From Hygrocybe punicea (taxonomy: Eukaryota; Basidiomycota; Agaricomycetes; Agaricales; Hygrophoraceae), in assembly GCA_963556145.1 (NCBI GenBank), contig OY744469.1, forward strand, positions 930,001 to 994,000: DNA of 64,000 nt, read 5' to 3'. The translations under genes and the position numbers were made by a program. The notes under the pieces were generated by a model. That model saw only the letters and a list, made by a program, of their open reading frames with translations. It was not told the origin of the DNA and did no database searches. Positions 21,649 through 32,239 of the stretch are shown in pieces; within the stretch, counting starts at the first letter, position 1, and every line of letters begins with the position of its first letter.

Positions 21649-23527
21649 TCACAACAATTGAGAATGTCCAATGTCCAACACCTGCCTCGCTGTCTGATGC
21701 TCAGTGCATTCTCTAATGCCCATGCAGTCGTGGAGAATAGCATGTGAGAAGTCGAGTATTTGAACGCCGCCTGTTGTTGATAAACTAATATTGTCAGGCC
21801 GTATGTCCTGATGGCTGACGCCGGCGGTATGAATGGTCTGTATCATGGTCCAAAGATCAGATCTAAATGTAAACCAAATGGGGAGAACAACATCAATAAT
21901 ATGTCCACCCAACAGAATAGAAACCATGTACCGTTGGCAGATCAAAAGCTCGGAAAATAAGGAGATAGCTTCCCCTGCGTAACGCATAACGAGCACGTTA
22001 ACATTTTCGCCAATAAATAGGCCATACACTATGGGTATTGCAGTGCCCTGCAGTGCTGAGAGGGTCGCATACATTTTGGCTTCGTGGCGTAGAAGTGCTT
22101 GTGACGACTCTTGCATAGCAACTTTTGCAACGATGTCCTCTGTTAGCACGTTGCCGAAGTGCCCTCTGAACACATTCCCAACAGACCCACTTCCCAGAAA
22201 CGTCGTCATACGTAGTTCGCAGCATGGTGGGTCTTTTAGATGCCTCAGAAGTGACTGTAGAAAAGTGGATATAATTTCCACACAGTGGACAATGGCTGGG
22301 ACGATGGCTTGGAACCGAAGAACTGCAACGCTGGAGTCAAAAGTACATGAACTAAGCTCAGTTTGGCACGGAGGATCTGCCACTTCTTGGCGGCTCAGCT
22401 CGTAGATGGCTAGATCGAAGCGCTCCAGATCGAATGTCAGCTGCAAAGTTTCCGACTAAAGGTGTTCAGAATTAGAAGACGCTGAGAAACAGAAGCAGCT
22501 GACCTTGGAGAGTATGCTTCCACTGGAAAATGTTGTCAAGGGTACAGCAGAAAGCGTATTAGAACCAGCATCCTGAGAGCTATTCTTTGTGGCCAGTTTC
22601 GCTGCCAACCGTGTTCGGGACAACGGCGTATGCACATCAATGGCTGGGATTTCAAGGTGTTGCGGAGGCTTGACGTTGCCTGCACGCAAAAGGCAGAAAA
22701 CCATGATAAGCATAAAGGGCAGTGTGGAGTTGAGGGTGGAAAGAATGTCGGAGCAAATGAGGCTGTGCAGCTTGGTCCCTGGGATTGGACAAAGTGTGAA
22801 GAGCATATAATGATCTCCACCAAATAGAACTGCATATGGGATCTTAGTTGCTCCTGACAGCATAGATATGCCAATCTATATAATGATATGGTGATGATGA
22901 ATGCCGAGGAGCAATACAAGATTGAGACCCAAGCACCTTGAAGATAATCGATCGATGTCCTGTTTCAGTGGGACCCAGCTCTAAAATTGTAGAATTTTGG
23001 CCCAGGTGTAATATATTCTCAGCGTGATATGAGAACGCAGACCAACTCTTGAACTCAATGTGGAGCTGGGGAGGAGCATCCTGACAAGGACGGTAGACGG
23101 CATCTGGTGTCTGATTATAAACTGTGTACTGAACGATGGCCTCTGGATGTGTCTGATTTGCATCCACAGCTTCGACAGCGTGGCATATCGGGATGAAGGC
23201 TTGACTGAAGAAGTTACTAGTGGTAGGTTCGTGGCCCAGAGGAAAATTCCTGAGGGACATACCCAGACTAGCAATAGTTTGGATGAGAATCATGGAAGGT
23301 TCAAGATGTTGGCCTGGTGCAGTTTGAAGGTAGATTCCAAGGGATTCCACCATGCGTGTCGCCAAGGATTGATCATGAAATATGAAAGCTGGATGACCTT
23401 CCTGATTCGGCTGCGGGATACTGGGATTGTACGGCGCTGTGGAGGTTGATGTGGGGGTCTTTCTAAATTCATGTTCAGGGGGTAGAGGAAAGCGCATGGC
23501 AGGGATGAAGGTCTGTAGAGTTGCCAT
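21649..23527 (-). CDS. Protein-kinase-like gene carried by the Plavaka-type element
   Basis: Four exons: 23527-22937, 22875-22504, 22455-21932 and 21862-21649, with introns of 61, 48 and 69 nt that keep one frame. The N-terminal 300 residues match a basidiomycete-specific leader (IEFKSWSAFSYHAENILHLG and LFTLCPIPG). The C-terminal part has kinase features: a Gly-rich loop GSGSVGNVFRGH, VAKVAMQ (lysine), a conserved Glu helix, the catalytic loop HQDIRPDNI in place of HRDLKPEN, and DFSHA in place of DFG. The family is known to me as fungal kinase-like proteins; altered motifs leave catalytic activity uncertain. It is a passenger between two transposon genes. Confidence 0.75.
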
Positions 23528-24767
23528 TAGGTTGCGGGTACTAACGGATTGATCACGACTCAGATGACGCTCTCTTGAAGTTGTCCTTTCAATTATTTAC
23601 AGGGGGATGACTGATAGGATAAACTGAAGTGCTGTCTGTGCCGTCAATCTACGTAGCTTGGATACCACCCCTGCCCTTTGCCACAAATCGGAGATGCGAG
23701 CGGTGGCTGTTAGCGAACGTAATGTTACAGCTAAAACTGAGCAAGATGATGACATATAGAACAAATCCTGACCCAGCAGGGGGAAATTCCTAGGATGTAG
23801 TGTAGCGTGTCAGATATAGACACGAACGAACACGAACGAACACGATAATGGGGCACTCACAAAAAAGTCAAAACGAAAAAAACCTCAGTTTACGGAGCGG
23901 CAGTCCCCCGAGCGAGCAAGGGTCGACGGATCGCCGCAGGACCTAAGATGACGATAGTGGCGACAAAAGCCCAGCCAAAGAAAAGTATTGCTACAAGACC
24001 CAGCTTTGTTGTTGGAAAGTGAAGAAAAAGAAGGTTGAAAAGGTGAAGGGCAATGACGAACGACCTTTTGTTGGTTTTTGGGGTTTTCTAACTTGAAACA
24101 GGCCAGACGTACCACATGGCATTGGCAACATTGCCTGTCTGTTTGATTGCACCTGCATGCCAGGGCCGTGAGTCACGGAGGCAGCAAAATAACCCAATGT
24201 AGGCCCATCGCAGTCCCCGAGGCTTGTATTGTGTTGGCTACCAGGAGGGGAAAAAAACAGGCGATAATGAGAGTTCGAGGATAACGAGGGTTCGAGGATA
24301 ACGAGGGTTCGAGGATAACGAGGGTTCAAGGATAATGAGAGAGGATAACGAGAGTTCAAGGATAGGTTTTCTAAACTGTATTACTGAAACAATTAGGAAA
24401 CTTTACCCCATCAAAAGGGTATGTACGCACCAGCAGCATAAAACGATAGAGAATAATGAAAGCAAACTAGCCTCCGTAGCTTGAAAAGGGGACAATAGGT
24501 CGGACATGATGAGGAATCTAATCGGACATCGGCGTGCTGTGCTAGTGGGAGACTCAGCTCATTGAAGGGGGGTGGTAGACAAAGCTGTAATTACTGAAAC
24601 AATTAGAACAAAAGAAAGAAACTTTATCCCATGAAAAGGGTATGTACGCACCAGCAGCATAAAAACTTAGGTACGTTGTTTCCTGAAAAGGTGTCTATGT
24701 TACAGCGATAACATGGACACCTTTTTTGGACAACTAACCGGAACCGTCCGGTACTTCAACACGCTTC
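23528..24767. other. Non-coding interval with short repeats
   Basis: It separates the divergent kinase-like and TET/JBP genes and so should hold their promoters. A direct repeat of about 65 bp containing GGGTATGTACGCACCAGCAG occurs at 24,376-24,443 and 24,590-24,663. No gene was recognised. Confidence 0.55.
24269..24364 (+). repeat. Minisatellite, 17-bp unit
   Basis: About five imperfect copies of GTTCGAGGATAACGAGG. Confidence 0.85.
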
Positions 24768-25841
24768 ATGCAGCGTATTCTGCTGGATCTCTCACAAAAG
24801 GAGGCTCTGTGCCTGCTTAACTACCTGGATCAGTGCGCTGGCAGTCTTCCACTTGACATTTTAACCCTTTATAAGAAAATAGAGTCTCACTCACGAGCAT
24901 CCGCAACTCCCTCCCTCGCGTATCCGGCTCCCCTTGCTACTCCCTCCCTGGCGTATCTGGCTCCCCTTGCTACTCCTCAACTTGAAACACCACTGAGCTC
25001 TTTAATTCCTGGATCTGCATGTAGCTCTCATCTCAGTCAGCAAGACATTGATCATGGGGCTCAGGCCCAAACTGCTGGAGATATGGTGCGTACATTCATT
25101 CAACTGAGTCATTCCTTCTTGACTTGAACTGGCACCAGCCGAACACTTCCTTCCCCAGAAACCTTGATGCCAACCCTGTGAGACTCAGCGGGGACGTTGC
25201 TAATCTCACGAACTTGAACGCGAATGCGAATGTCGTGAACTTGAACCCAAATGATGTTAAAGCCATCTTACCTGCATCACAAAACCAATCGGAACGATCT
25301 GCGCTACGATGGTCGAAACGAGTTGGGGACCGGCGGGACCTGGATCCTTACGGCGGGGTGGGCATGGCTGCGGCGGGTGGTGGGGTGGGCATGGCTGCAG
25401 CAGGCCATTGCAAATGCGGAGGTGTGAAGCATAGGAAAAAGGCAAAACCAAGGAAAGGGAAGAAAAAGCAGGCCAAGGCTGACAAAAGCGAAGGTGAAGG
25501 TTGGGAGGTTATGGATGAGCCTGCTTGCGCCGTAGGAGAGCGGGCTGCTGAGGCTGTCTCAAACTTAGCACAAGGTGCTTTGAGCAATATTTTGCATCCA
25601 CTAACCCAAAGGTGGATTGAGTCAATGAAGACGATGGTGAAGGGGCAGAAATGGATCAACGAGAACGGTGCTTTCGTGACAAACTCCTTGCAGTCACTTG
25701 TGGTTCGATGCAAACGGAGCCTTGAAATGGCTGCAGGGTTAGAATTTGTGACGATGATTAATATGCTGCAGCTGGCGGCAAAGGCAGACAGGTACGTCCT
25801 GTTGCTATCTTTTACTGTTCTCAAAGGAATTTCGGCAGCGT

Positions 25842-26735
25842 TGTAGAGGGTCGACGTCCCTCTGAGTCTGTATCATTGATATATCACGAATCCGGACCAA
25901 CCCGATGCCGCCATTCAACTTGCATTCGAACCCGACGTAACCCGACGTGACGTGACGTGACGTGACCCGACGTGACCGACGTAACCCGACACATGCCGCT
26001 TTGTGACGGCCGCTTTTGGGCTAAATCCGGCAGCCTCAAACGCCTCGGAGTTCCAATTCCAGGAGATGGATCTCTTCGGACTCAATCCCCGACTTCGGAT
26101 TTACGTTATTTATGTATCCCCTCGTCCTTTCGGAGATATGTAGGACTTTCTAGATCTTTTCCTTGCATATTCATTTTCCCCTCCATTTCCTGTCTTCGTT
26201 GCTTTGCAACCCCCCTTTCCACATCCCCATTCCAACCTTTCTTTGTAGCTTACCATTGGCCGAAGTAGACATGTCCGAAAGTAGATTACTGTTTCCTGTA
26301 CTATAAAAACGGTCCCCGATGACCGTACAAAAAAAACATACCCTTAGTCCCCATTTCCCTTTAGTCAGAATCGCCTTTTAATCCCTTCAAATGCTCGTCC
26401 ATGTAGACCCTTAGCTTTTTATAGTCCACTTCATCGTCTTTATCGTTGTTTCCGTATATTCATTCATTGTTTCCGACCCGACCCGACCTGACCCGCTGTA
26501 CCCGACATCGTCGGCATCATCGGGTTCTTTATTATTTGTCTGTTTTTACTCCGTTCATCACCGGATTCGTCATTATTAGTCCAGTTTTACGTGGCGGCTT
26601 TACTTTTACTAACATTCCCTTCCTTTTACTACTATTCCTGACACTGACTTATCCAGTCACTTCTACGCTGACACCCTCTGGTTAGGATCTTATTTCTTTA
26701 TATAGTTCCAAAGCCACCAAGAACCCGCATCTACA
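25842..26735 (+). mobile_element. Solo LTR, family L2, in the TET/JBP gene
   Basis: 894 bp, starting TGTAGAGGG and ending CATCTACA, flanked by GCGT (25838-25841 and 26736-26739). The left part contains a CGTGA-type tandem run (25,935-25,985). The same LTR recurs at 33,948, 34,841, 55,078 and 17,328. No internal region remains, so it is a recombination scar. Confidence 0.9.
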
Positions 26736-26785
26736 GCGTTATGCAGATCAATGGCCTAAAATCAGTGGATGCTGTCTTTCGTGAC

Positions 26786-27429
26786 TATGGCCGGTCAGGG
26801 GTACACCCGCAGTGCTCTGGGGCTGTACTTGGACCCGTACCCGTCACGGGTACGTACCCGAGGCCAAAAGTACGGGTATGGCACGGGTTTTGCAGGGGTA
26901 CAGGAAGAAACATGCAAAATACCCCATTTTTACCTGTTTTTGGTGGTTTTTATGGTTATTGTGGACAGAATACTGGCCGGATCCCTTTAGTGTAAAGGAA
27001 CACAATGTTTAGAATACTGTGGGGAGTGTTGAGAGCATTTTTACATATTTTTACAAGCAATGATTCTCATTATATCCCTCAAAAACATGCAAAATACCCC
27101 ATTTTTACCTGTTTTTGGTGGTTTTTATGGTTATTGTGGACGGAATACTGGTCGGATCCCTTTAGTGTAAAGGAGCACAATGTTCACAATACTGTGGGGA
27201 GTGTTGAGAGCATTTTTACATATTTTTACAAGCAATGATTCTCATTATATCCCTCAAAAATAGCGAAAAATACCCCAAAAATTGAGTTTTTGATGTTTCT
27301 TCTCCCAAAAAAAATACAGCCCATACCCGTGTGGGTACTGCGGGTATTCTGAGGCTGGACTCGTACCCTTAACCCGTGGTACCCGTACTTTTAACCCCTG
27401 GGGGTATTGCATACCCTTGACCTGCCCTA
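26786..27429 (+). mobile_element. hAT-like MITE, copy 1
   Basis: 644 bp with ends TATGGCCGGTCAGGGGTA and (reverse complement) TAGGGCAGGTCAAGGGTA. TTCGTGAC flanks both sides (26778-26785 and 27430-27437). Inside, a segment of about 175 bp with CCCCATTTTTACCTG and GTGTAAAGGA is directly duplicated. No coding capacity. A near-identical copy lies at 50,608. Confidence 0.92.
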
Positions 27430-29614
27430 TTCGTGACTGCATAGCTGGCATGGATGGTGCGCCTCAGCCATCTACATTTCGGAAATGGGTCGGAGTCGGC
27501 ATGAAATATGCCTCGATCGCCGGGGCAGGTATGAGGCACACCCTATCTATCTCACTGTTGTTGGTCTCTAACATCATATCATAGGAACTATCTACTTGCT
27601 GATGGTTATAGCGGCCAAAAAAAAACGGGTTCAGATTGGCTGTATGAATGTTGATGAGATTTCAGCTGTATGTAACGCACTTCGCTGGCCTAACCCAGGT
27701 GAGTCTTCTTGATCTCAGTGATTCTTGCTCTAACTGTTATCTTAGATATGGACATGGGACAGGATATAATCGGTCGCCTGATTCCGTTGATTGACTACCT
27801 ACGTCGTCGGATTCCCTTGACGATGTCGACCATGTTCTCCCGTTCACTTCTCAAGGACTTAGGTTTAACTGGAGACATAGACTGTGGCAACTTGGACGAT
27901 TCAGACAAATTTTTTGACAGCATTAGAAGGAAGTAAGTGCTTCATTTTTATTGCGATTTGTATATTAAGGTCACCAGTTCTTTTGTGTCATTGACTAGAA
28001 ACCGGCCGATCTGGGCAGAGTGCCTGGAGCCTCTGGAACCAGCAGATGACCCTGTGTCCCTTCATGTTATCAATCAGAATCTTCTCATGTCCCATGCGTC
28101 ATCAAGCTGTTCTGATATGTCCACGCGTCCGCCATCACCGTTCTCAGAATCTGGGAGTGACAGTGATATCCAGAATTGTGACGACAGGCCGCTTGACAGT
28201 GACAATGACATGCCAGCCCCTCCTCCTACTGATACATTTCGGTTTCCTGATCGCAAATGGCGGGACTACATGGTACTTGACACCCGATTTGACATAGATG
28301 CTGAGCAGAATAGGAAGATACCTTATCCATGTGATGATGATGAGAGGAGTGAATGGACATATATGCAAAGGGCTTATGCAAGCCGTGCACGCGTGCCGTC
28401 GGACAGTATTGACTTTGCCCGCATGGTATGGTGTTTTGAATCTGATATTAGAGCTGCATATTTGATGTTCTTTTGTTAGGTATCGGAGCTCTATGATGAC
28501 GACGGCGTAAAGAAGGAAGGTAGTTATGTGGTTATGGATGAGAAAACTTTTGATCAGTCTGTGTGTTCTTGAGAATTCCCAGTCTACTAACTAATGTACA
28601 TTTCCTTACAGGAAAGAGGTCCGACTTAATTGCTTGGATGGCTCAGTAAATGTTTTTGTCTGGGGAGATATGCCGCTGCAGATGCGTTCCTCATTGGAAT
28701 GCAACATACGTAACGCTTTATTAGTTGAAAGTGGCTCTTCTCTCGTTTATACCGATAGTTCTGCCACTCCAAAAGGGCACAAATTTCCGGCGATCCACTG
28801 CGACATGTACATGCGGAACGGAACACGAGTGAGTAGCACCTGTTTTGCAGGGCCCCAATTATATAAAGGAACTAACACCTCCAACTAGGGAGAAGGTGCT
28901 CCGCCTGATGTGCATCCTCACTTCCTTAGACGCAAAGGATGCTCCAAGACCAACTATTATCAACTAGTCCCGCGTGTTTCAAAGGAACTCATGGAACACA
29001 CCAGGGAGTATGATAACCTTTGCAATTCATTTGAGGAGTTCTTTCTGTGGGTTGAAGAAAAGGTACATGCCAGGTTTACATTGTTTTATGTTATTGATAT
29101 ATGCTAATGTAATCATTTCAGTTACTTGAACGGCTTCTTGATGTTTATGAAGACTTGGCCATATTTGCTGATGTTCTCCCAGGGAAGGCGGCTTCGCCTG
29201 TTCATCCATTTGGCGGGTTTGTTCTCAATATCAATGTTGTCACATGCTGCCACCGTGACGTCAAGGACCTACGGGCATGCCTAGTTCTTGTCATAGGTGA
29301 ACATGTAGGTGGAGAGCTGTGCTTGCTGGAGCCAGGCTTAGTGTTACGTTTGCGAAACGGAGACATGGCACTTTTCCCCTCCGGTAGGATTACTCACTTT
29401 AATCTCCACTATATGGGTATTAGAGCATCTATTGTTCTACATTCTGATCATGCTGGGAAGATGTGGGCTGAGGATAGGAATGGTTGGATGGGCCATGGAT
29501 ACATGTCATAGAAAATAGTGCTAACCGAGACTTGTTTGTTTGTTTATATGTGCCACGTAATCGTTGATATTCATTCTTTGCTCTTTCCACCACCGTCTTC
29601 CTTTGTATCTTGTC

Positions 29615-31638
29615 ATGGCAAAGAAACGTGGCACCTCTAGGACTTCCAAGGGGTCATCTTCAACCAATGGGAAGAAGCCCAGCTCAGTGACAGCCTCAGC
29701 TCCCACCTCAAAGACTCGTTCAAAATCAAAGCCCAAAAGCAAAGGTAATCAAGGTGGCTCTGAGATTGAACCTTCTGCTTCCTTATCCACTGGTGGTCTG
29801 TCTGCTGCTGAAGAGAAGCTATTGATGGAGCTTTCTGCCAAGAGAAAAGCCAACAGAGCAGCCGCGTTGCAGGAGCAGCAGGATGAACGTAAGCCATATT
29901 AATTTCAGACTTTATTTTAATTGGCCACCACTGCAGTTGTTCGTAAACGTAACGCTGAGATGATGGCGGCTGAGGAGGCTGATAACACTGACGATTCCTC
30001 CAATGGCAACAACAACACCTCTAAAAGGCGTAAAAGGACTGTAATCTTAGATGAAGATGAAGAAGATCTGGATGCAATATTCGATGATGTCCCAGAGATG
30101 GACAATGGTGATGATAGTGAGTTGTTATACTAACCACTACGGCAAATTATGATGCTCACTTAATCTGCTTCCAGGCGACCAGGATCATCTTGATGACAAT
30201 ATACCTAATGAGGATGACTTAGATGATGGTCCAAAGGATGATGATTTGGGAAATGGGGTGTGCACTTTTTCCCCCTCATCATTAGCGGTGCCTAGCTGAT
30301 AATAAGTTACAGATTAGTATCCAGGATGAAGACGGGATCAAGCCAACTAAAAGGAGCAAGCAATCTACTCGTCGCTCTGCATCCATTGCTGCAGGATCCA
30401 TTACATCGATCATGTCAGGATGATGAGATAAGCTCAGTAAGAATGACTTTACTCCTAGGAGTTTTCGTCTGGCTACTGCAAGCAAATCTACCGCAAGGGA
30501 GCGCATTGCATTGTCTGATGCATTTCCCAATGATAAGGATAAGTTTGTCTTGGAGTCCATTCAGTACACTGCAAAGGACAGTGATAGTTTTCAAAGTACT
30601 CTAGACAGGGTGCAGAATAACGATGATCTTCAAGACAGTCTTATGGAATATGTTTGAGTTTATTTTGTCGTTTTCTGCTATTATATGGAGCTGATCTTAT
30701 CTTAGGTGGGTTATGCGATCACCGGTCTACGTGGCGATCTGAAGGCAAAAGCGAAGGCTGGTATTGCAGGCTACTTTGGAATTCCTGGCCAGATGTCGAA
30801 GGCAGATATAGAGGAGGCAGCACGTTGGCTTTTACAGGGATGCAAGTTTGCACGTGGTGAAGTTGATGTTATGGTATATGGCCCAGGTATCTATAACCTG
30901 CTATACGATACTAACCTAGAATTGTTGAAACAGAAACGTACGGTTGTCAACAATGAGCCATTCAGTCATGCAATCATCGGTGACATGATCAGGAATCAGT
31001 GGTTTGGAAAGGGCAAGGCTGACATTCAAGCTTACCACAAAATGATGGAGCTGAAGAAGATCCATGAGGAAATCATTATCCTAGTAGTAACTGCGGTGTG
31101 TCTCCTTCACTTATGCTGTGCTCAAATACATTTTCATCTGTTGGCAGATTGAAAATGCACTGATGGAGTGGGCAAGCGGGTCGCACCTCAATGTGCAATT
31201 CAGCCATGAAGCAGCAAGCTTAAGGTGATTTATTTTATAGACATTATGTCCATGTCTAATATCTCCCTTTTTATAGATATGCTCATCATCGTTCAACATG
31301 GAATACATTGAAGGCAAAGTCACCGACCTGGACTGCAAAGAAGCAAGCGTCTTTGTTTCTTACTATAAAATCGTATAGATCTGACCGTACTCTTTTAGGA
31401 ACAATGTCAAGAATGCTCCGATTCTCGATGATGCCATTGAAAACATGGACTTGATGGACGTTGACTTTGACCAGCTGGAGCAGTCTGCAAGGTAGACACT
31501 ATGCAAGTTATTGTTCTTTGTATAAACTATCGATGTCTGATTGACTTTTACAGCTACAGGCTCAATTTCATAACCTTGTCAGTCTATTCACCACCCCTCT
31601 ACGTCTACGTCTCCATTTCCATTTTACTGTCAACTTGA
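29615..31638 (+). pseudogene. DUF6532-like gene with two adjacent in-frame TGA codons
   Basis: The ATG at 29615 opens 104 bp after the TET/JBP stop. A Lys/Ser-rich, probably nuclear, N-terminus (MAKKRGTSRTSKGSSS, KRRKR) and an acidic region are followed by VVGYAITGLRGDLKAKAKAG, FARGEVDVMVYGP, EEIIILVVTAIENALMEWAS and LRYAHHRSTWNTLK. The arrangement fits DUF6532, a domain of unknown function frequent in Agaricomycete genomes. About eight introns keep frame to TGA 31636-31638. At 30421-30426 two TGA codons interrupt the frame; they could come from CGA-CGA, or be skipped with a 24-nt GTCAGG...CTCAG segment. Same strand and close spacing suggest co-carriage with TET/JBP. Confidence 0.6.
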
Positions 31639-31799
31639 ATAGCCCATTTGTGTTTCTTTTGCATTTCTTTTGCATTTCTTTTGCATTTCACACCAGCTAT
31701 TACCGCTCATTTATGTATATTTTTAATGCTATTTGGAGTATTTTGAACATAACCAGAGCAATTCAGAGCACTGTAGAACAGCAATAAATCAATACATAT

Positions 31800-32010
31800 A
31801 CATCTAAGAGCTCTTTATGACGCTCTGAGGACCTTCCTCAGAGTACCTCAGAGTGTCCCAGAACACTCTCAATGCAAAATAGCCAGCCACTGTGCTTTCA
31901 GACCGTTCTAGGTCACTCTGAGAACTCTGGTGCTCTGAGCACTCTGACACACTCTAACACACTCTGACACACTCCAAGAGTGTCTCAGAGCTATAGTGTT
32001 TTTCCTGATG
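31800..32010 (-). repeat. Right terminal and subterminal repeats of the Plavaka-type element
   Basis: More than ten variants of ACTCTGA/CTCAGAGT occur in 200 bp, ending in the inverted copy of the 16-bp terminus. Such arrays are usual transposase-binding regions in CACTA-like elements (family knowledge). Confidence 0.8.
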
Positions 32011-32012
32011 GG

Positions 32013-32239
32013 CCCTCAGCGCTGGCATCTTGGGCTGAATCGGAGAAAAGCATGTGTCATTCCCTGGGGTATTGATCCAACCAGTCGATGAGCCTGGAAG
32101 TTCTGGATGGGTCAGACCACGAGATCTTAAATGCAGTCTGCCTCTGCTTTCCTTCAGGGGCCATGCAGGGCCGTTTGGCGGGTGAGGATGGAGGTGTATT
32201 ATCGATGAAGGACCTCTTGCATTTTTTCAACTTGGCCAT
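32013..32239 (-). pseudogene. SANT/Myb-like gene, 5' portion
   Basis: The start MAKLKKCKRSFID is followed by PPSSPAKRP, a nuclear-signal-like stretch, and the helix block ISWSDPSRTSRLIDWLDQYP, then LFSDSAQDASAEG. A TGA at complement 32057-32059 (one step from CGA) follows YPRE. The ATG lies inside the 5-bp duplication ATGGC of the solo LTR at 32,240, so the LTR is inserted at the start codon. The right end of the Plavaka-type element cuts the gene after SAEG. Confidence 0.6.

Larger units (their letters stand above)
24768..29511 (+). pseudogene. TET/JBP-family 2-oxoglutarate/Fe(II) dioxygenase, interrupted by two insertions in one exon
   Basis: Exons: 24768-25085, 25139-25791, an exon starting 25839 that is broken twice and ends 27528, then 27585 onward through introns near 27,705, 27,932, 28,427, 28,525, 28,830 and 29,063. 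The N-terminal half is basic and low-complexity. The C-terminal domain begins near VRLNCLDGSVNVFVW and contains HPFGGFVLNINVVTC, the HRD iron motif, GGELCLLEPGLVLRLRNGDM, the distal His of ITHFNLH and the 2OG-binding Arg of RASIVLHSD, ending at TAG 29509-29511. These are the signature residues of fungal TET/JBP enzymes, which oxidise 5-methylcytosine in DNA. No stop was found in the catalytic exons. A solo LTR (25842-26735) and a MITE (26786-27429) sit in exon 3; removing both with one copy of each duplication leaves an open frame. Confidence 0.88.
17953..32010. mobile_element. 14 kb Plavaka-type DNA transposon carrying a TET/JBP gene
   Basis: The two ends share a perfect 16-bp inverted repeat, CATCAGGAAAAACACT (17953-17968 and complement 31995-32010). 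A GG duplication flanks both sides. Removing the element with one GG joins the two halves of the SANT-like gene in frame. Inside are a Plavaka transposase (minus), a kinase-like gene (minus), a TET/JBP dioxygenase (plus) and a DUF6532-like gene (plus). Both subterminal regions (17,990-18,070 and 31,800-31,995) are crowded with short CTCTGAG/CTCAGAG-like words. Later insertions inside it: a solo LTR at 25,842 and a MITE at 26,786. Confidence 0.85.
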
